Shown here: piece by piece, positions 4,561-6,558 of the stretch | How the letters are laid out: each line of letters begins with the position of its first letter | Position numbering within the stretch: the first letter of the stretch is position 1 | Assembly (NCBI GenBank): GCA_902792495.1 | Contig: CADBAC010000058.1 | Location: 1-6,558 of the forward strand | Direction: 5' to 3' | DNA: 6,558 nt | Origin: Ruminococcus flavefaciens | GTDB taxonomy: Bacteria; Bacillota; Clostridia; Oscillospirales; Ruminococcaceae | Made by a program: the position numbers and the translations under genes | Notes under the pieces: model-generated | What the model saw: only the letters and a program-made list of their open reading frames with translations | Told to the model about the DNA's origin: nothing | Databases searched by the model: none

Positions 4561-5721
4561 ATGCTTATATACAACGCTGAAATTTACACTATGGACAGCA
4601 GGGGCATTATCCCCAACGGCTATGTCTCCATAGATAACGGCAAGATAACCGCTGTCGGCGAGGGCGCTCCCGAAAGCATCCCCGAGGGCAGCATAAACGC
4701 TGAGGGCGGCACTCTTTACCCCGGCTTCATAGATGCACACACCCACCTCGGCATTATCGAAAACGGCCTTGACTTCGAGGGCGACGACTGCAACGAATCC
4801 ACAGACCCCTTCACTCCGCAGATGAGGGCTATCGACGGCATAAACCCGTTTGACCGCTGTTTCGAGGAAGCAAGGAAGCGTGGCATTACCGCAGTTGCTT
4901 CAAGTCCGGGAAGCGCTAATCCATGCGGCGGCGAGATATGCGCCATAAAGACCGCAGGCAGACGCATCGACGATATGCTCATTTCCGTATGCGGCATAAA
5001 ATTCGCTCTCGGTGAGAATCCCAAAAACGTGTACAACGACAGAGCCGAGACTCCCATAACACGCATGGCTGTCACCGCTCTCATCCGTGAGGGACTCTAC
5101 AAGGCAAGGCGCTACGGCCACGATATGGACAGCTACTATCAGGACAGCGAGAATTACGACCCGCCCGAATACGACATCAAGTGCGAGGCTCTCCTCCCCC
5201 TTATGGATCGCAAGATAAAGGCATTTTTCCACTGTCACCGTGCTGACGATATCTGCACTGCTATGCGTATAGCCAAGGAATTCAACCTTGACCCGGTCAT
5301 CATTCACGGCACAGAGGGCTGGAAAATAGCTGATATAATCGCTGAGGAGAAAGTCCCCGTTATATGCGGACCTCTCATCTGCGACCGCTGCAAGCCCGAA
5401 ATGAAAGGTCTGGAGCTGAAAAACGCCTCCGTCCTCATTGAAAACGGCGTAAAGACAGCAATATGCACCGACCACACCGTTATCCCGATACAGTACCTCC
5501 CTCTCTCCGCTCAGGCGGCAGTAAAGGGCGGTCTCAGCTTCGATGACGCTCTCAGGGCAATAACCTGTGAAGCCGCTGAGATACTGGGTATCGATGATGT
5601 TACAGGTACGCTCACCGCAGGAAAAGACGCTGATATCCAGCTTTACCGCAAGGGTGGGAATCCCCTTGACCTTATGAGCGAACCCGTGATGGTGCTGATA
5701 AACGGCAAGACAGTTGAATGA
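4561..5721 (+). CDS. Metal-dependent amidohydrolase, imidazolonepropionase-like, substrate unknown
   Basis: This 386-residue protein belongs to the amidohydrolase superfamily, cytoplasmic metal enzymes that hydrolyse C-N and related bonds. Residues 1-57 and the C-terminus from about 350 form the small beta-sandwich (start MLIYNAEIYTMDSRG; end GTLTAGKDADIQLY then VMVLINGK). The barrel carries the metal motif DAHTHLG (His60, His62), a conserved-looking KFALGENPK (147-155), FHCHRADD (His224, His226), IIHGTEG (His249) and CTDH (Asp304). This pattern resembles uncharacterised COG1228-type hydrolases more than true HutI. The start lies six bases after the aroK stop with only a weak ribosome binding site (GTGAGCGGAA region), suggesting translational coupling. 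No signal peptide is visible. Its substrate and any link to the shikimate pathway cannot be inferred from the sequence. Confidence 0.85.
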   Translation: MLIYNAEIYTMDSRGIIPNGYVSIDNGKITAVGEGAPESIPEGSINAEGGTLYPGFIDAHTHLGIIENGLDFEGDDCNESTDPFTPQMRAIDGINPFDRCFEEARKRGITAVASSPGSANPCGGEICAIKTAGRRIDDMLISVCGIKFALGENPKNVYNDRAETPITRMAVTALIREGLYKARRYGHDMDSYYQDSENYDPPEYDIKCEALLPLMDRKIKAFFHCHRADDICTAMRIAKEFNLDPVIIHGTEGWKIADIIAEEKVPVICGPLICDRCKPEMKGLELKNASVLIENGVKTAICTDHTVIPIQYLPLSAQAAVKGGLSFDDALRAITCEAAEILGIDDVTGTLTAGKDADIQLYRKGGNPLDLMSEPVMVLINGKTVE

Positions 5722-5738
5722 TCCTTCCTCACTTTATG

Positions 5739-5745
5739 AAAGGAG
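5739..5745 (+). promoter_or_regulatory. Ribosome binding site of the leucine-rich-repeat gene
   Basis: AAAGGAG, seven bases before the ATG at 5753. It is the best ribosome binding site of the plus-strand genes and fixes the start directly before a signal peptide. Confidence 0.8.
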
Positions 5746-5752
5746 TATCACT

Positions 5753-6558
5753 ATGAGAAAATGTATATCCGCCTTTTTGGCTTCCGCAATGCTTTTCACG
5801 CTTTGCTGCCCTTCTGCGGCAGTTGCGGCAGGTACAGACACAGGATACGAACTGATATTCACCATAGACAACGGCTCTGTTACTGTTACGGGAGTTTCGG
5901 GAAGCGGAAGCACCCTCGAAGTCCCCTCGACCTTAGCAGGCCTCAGTGTCACTTCCATAGCTGATAACTTCTTTGCAGGCAGCACCGAGCTGAAAACTGT
6001 CATACTTCCCGATACTCTCCGCAGCATAGGTAGCAGAGCATTCAGCGCCTGTCAGAAGCTGAACAGCGTTTACATAGGCTCAGGCACTTCATACATCGGC
6101 GACTACGCTTTCACAGCCTGTCCTTCACTGAGCAGCATAAGTGTCAGCAAAGATAATAAGGTATACCGCTCAGAGAACAACTCGCTCTGCAAAGACGATG
6201 CGCTCATCCTCTACGCAGGCGGAAATGACGCAAATATAAGCTCATCCACCCGTGTGATAGGCAAACGTGCATTCTTCGGAAAAACAGAGCTGACCTCGGT
6301 GAATATCCCCGACAGCGTTGAAGTTATCGGAGATTACGCATTCTCGGGATGCCTTGCACTGAAAAATATATCTCTCCCCGACTCGGTAACATCCATAGGC
6401 AATTACTGCTTTTTCAGCTGTTCGGGACTTGAGGAGATAAAGCTTAGCAATTCCATAAAGGCCATACCCGAAAACTGCTTCAGTGGATGTTCAGCCCTTT
6501 ACGAAATAAAGATACCTGATTCCGTCAGCTACATAGGCGCAAACGCATTCTACAGCTG
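5753..6558 (+). CDS. Secreted BspA-type leucine-rich-repeat protein (3' end outside window)
   Basis: The reading frame is open from ATG to the window edge, giving 268 visible residues. Residues 1-26 form a signal peptide: positive MRK, a hydrophobic stretch (6-17) and an AAVAA cleavage region; no good lipobox precedes Cys18 or Cys19. From about residue 70 on there are 23-residue repeats of the form L-x-x-I-x-L-P-D-S-V-x-x-I-G-x-x-A-F-x-x-C (for example at 80, 103, 180, 203, 226 and 249), the Treponema pallidum/BspA leucine-rich-repeat type. Repeat spacing is interrupted at about 132-165 by YRSENNSLCKDDALILYAGG, an insert commonly seen in this family. Such proteins are often surface adhesins or carry C-terminal dockerin or anchoring domains, which would lie outside the window. 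Function is unknown. It starts 31 bases after the amidohydrolase with no terminator between. Confidence 0.88.
   Translation, partial: MRKCISAFLASAMLFTLCCPSAAVAAGTDTGYELIFTIDNGSVTVTGVSGSGSTLEVPSTLAGLSVTSIADNFFAGSTELKTVILPDTLRSIGSRAFSACQKLNSVYIGSGTSYIGDYAFTACPSLSSISVSKDNKVYRSENNSLCKDDALILYAGGNDANISSSTRVIGKRAFFGKTELTSVNIPDSVEVIGDYAFSGCLALKNISLPDSVTSIGNYCFFSCSGLEEIKLSNSIKAIPENCFSGCSALYEIKIPDSVSYIGANAFYS

Noticed and set aside
4069..4746. 225-codon minus-strand frame
   Set aside because: Although long, it spans aroK and the start of the amidohydrolase in antisense; its alanine-rich product has no recognisable domain.
4900..5475. 191-codon minus-strand frame
   Set aside because: Antisense shadow of the amidohydrolase metal-site region; no support as a gene.
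1..6558. CRISPR array, tRNA, rRNA, integrase or transposase, toxin-antitoxin or defence genes
   Set aside because: No evenly spaced direct repeats, RNA-gene signatures or matching protein motifs were seen on either strand.

Overview
The window reads as part of a Clostridia (Firmicutes) chromosome, most likely a Ruminococcus-like gut or rumen bacterium. This is inferred from moderate G+C, strong AAGGAG-type ribosome binding sites, a FabK-type enoyl-ACP reductase, and a secreted BspA-type leucine-rich-repeat protein. The species cannot be fixed from sequence alone.

Layout. On the minus strand, positions 1-1877 hold fabH followed by fabK, which runs off the left edge; both belong to type II fatty-acid synthesis. 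They are separated by a gap of about 118 bp filled by a palindromic repeat element with 21-bp inverted arms. A divergent AT-rich region (1878-2152) carries candidate promoters in both directions, a short palindrome and a long-looped hairpin. On the plus strand, 2153-5721 hold fabD, aroE, aroK and a metal-dependent amidohydrolase in one tightly spaced series. After 31 bp comes the 5' part of a secreted leucine-rich-repeat protein that runs off the right edge.

How the genes work together. FabH starts each fatty acid by condensing an acyl-CoA primer with malonyl-ACP, FabD makes the malonyl-ACP, and FabK performs the final reduction of each elongation cycle. AroE and AroK are consecutive steps of the shikimate pathway (dehydroshikimate to shikimate to shikimate 3-phosphate). 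The amidohydrolase has a complete-looking metal site, but its substrate cannot be read from the sequence. The leucine-rich-repeat protein is probably exported and has no visible link to the metabolic genes.

No clearly new multi-gene system is visible; the coding content is mostly core metabolism. The points worth a second look are non-coding: the repeat next to the fabK ribosome binding site, the overlapping promoter architecture between fabH and fabD, the hairpin in the fabD leader and the GC-rich palindrome before aroE. Two protein details also stand out: the AroE cofactor loop and the orphan amidohydrolase coupled to aroK.
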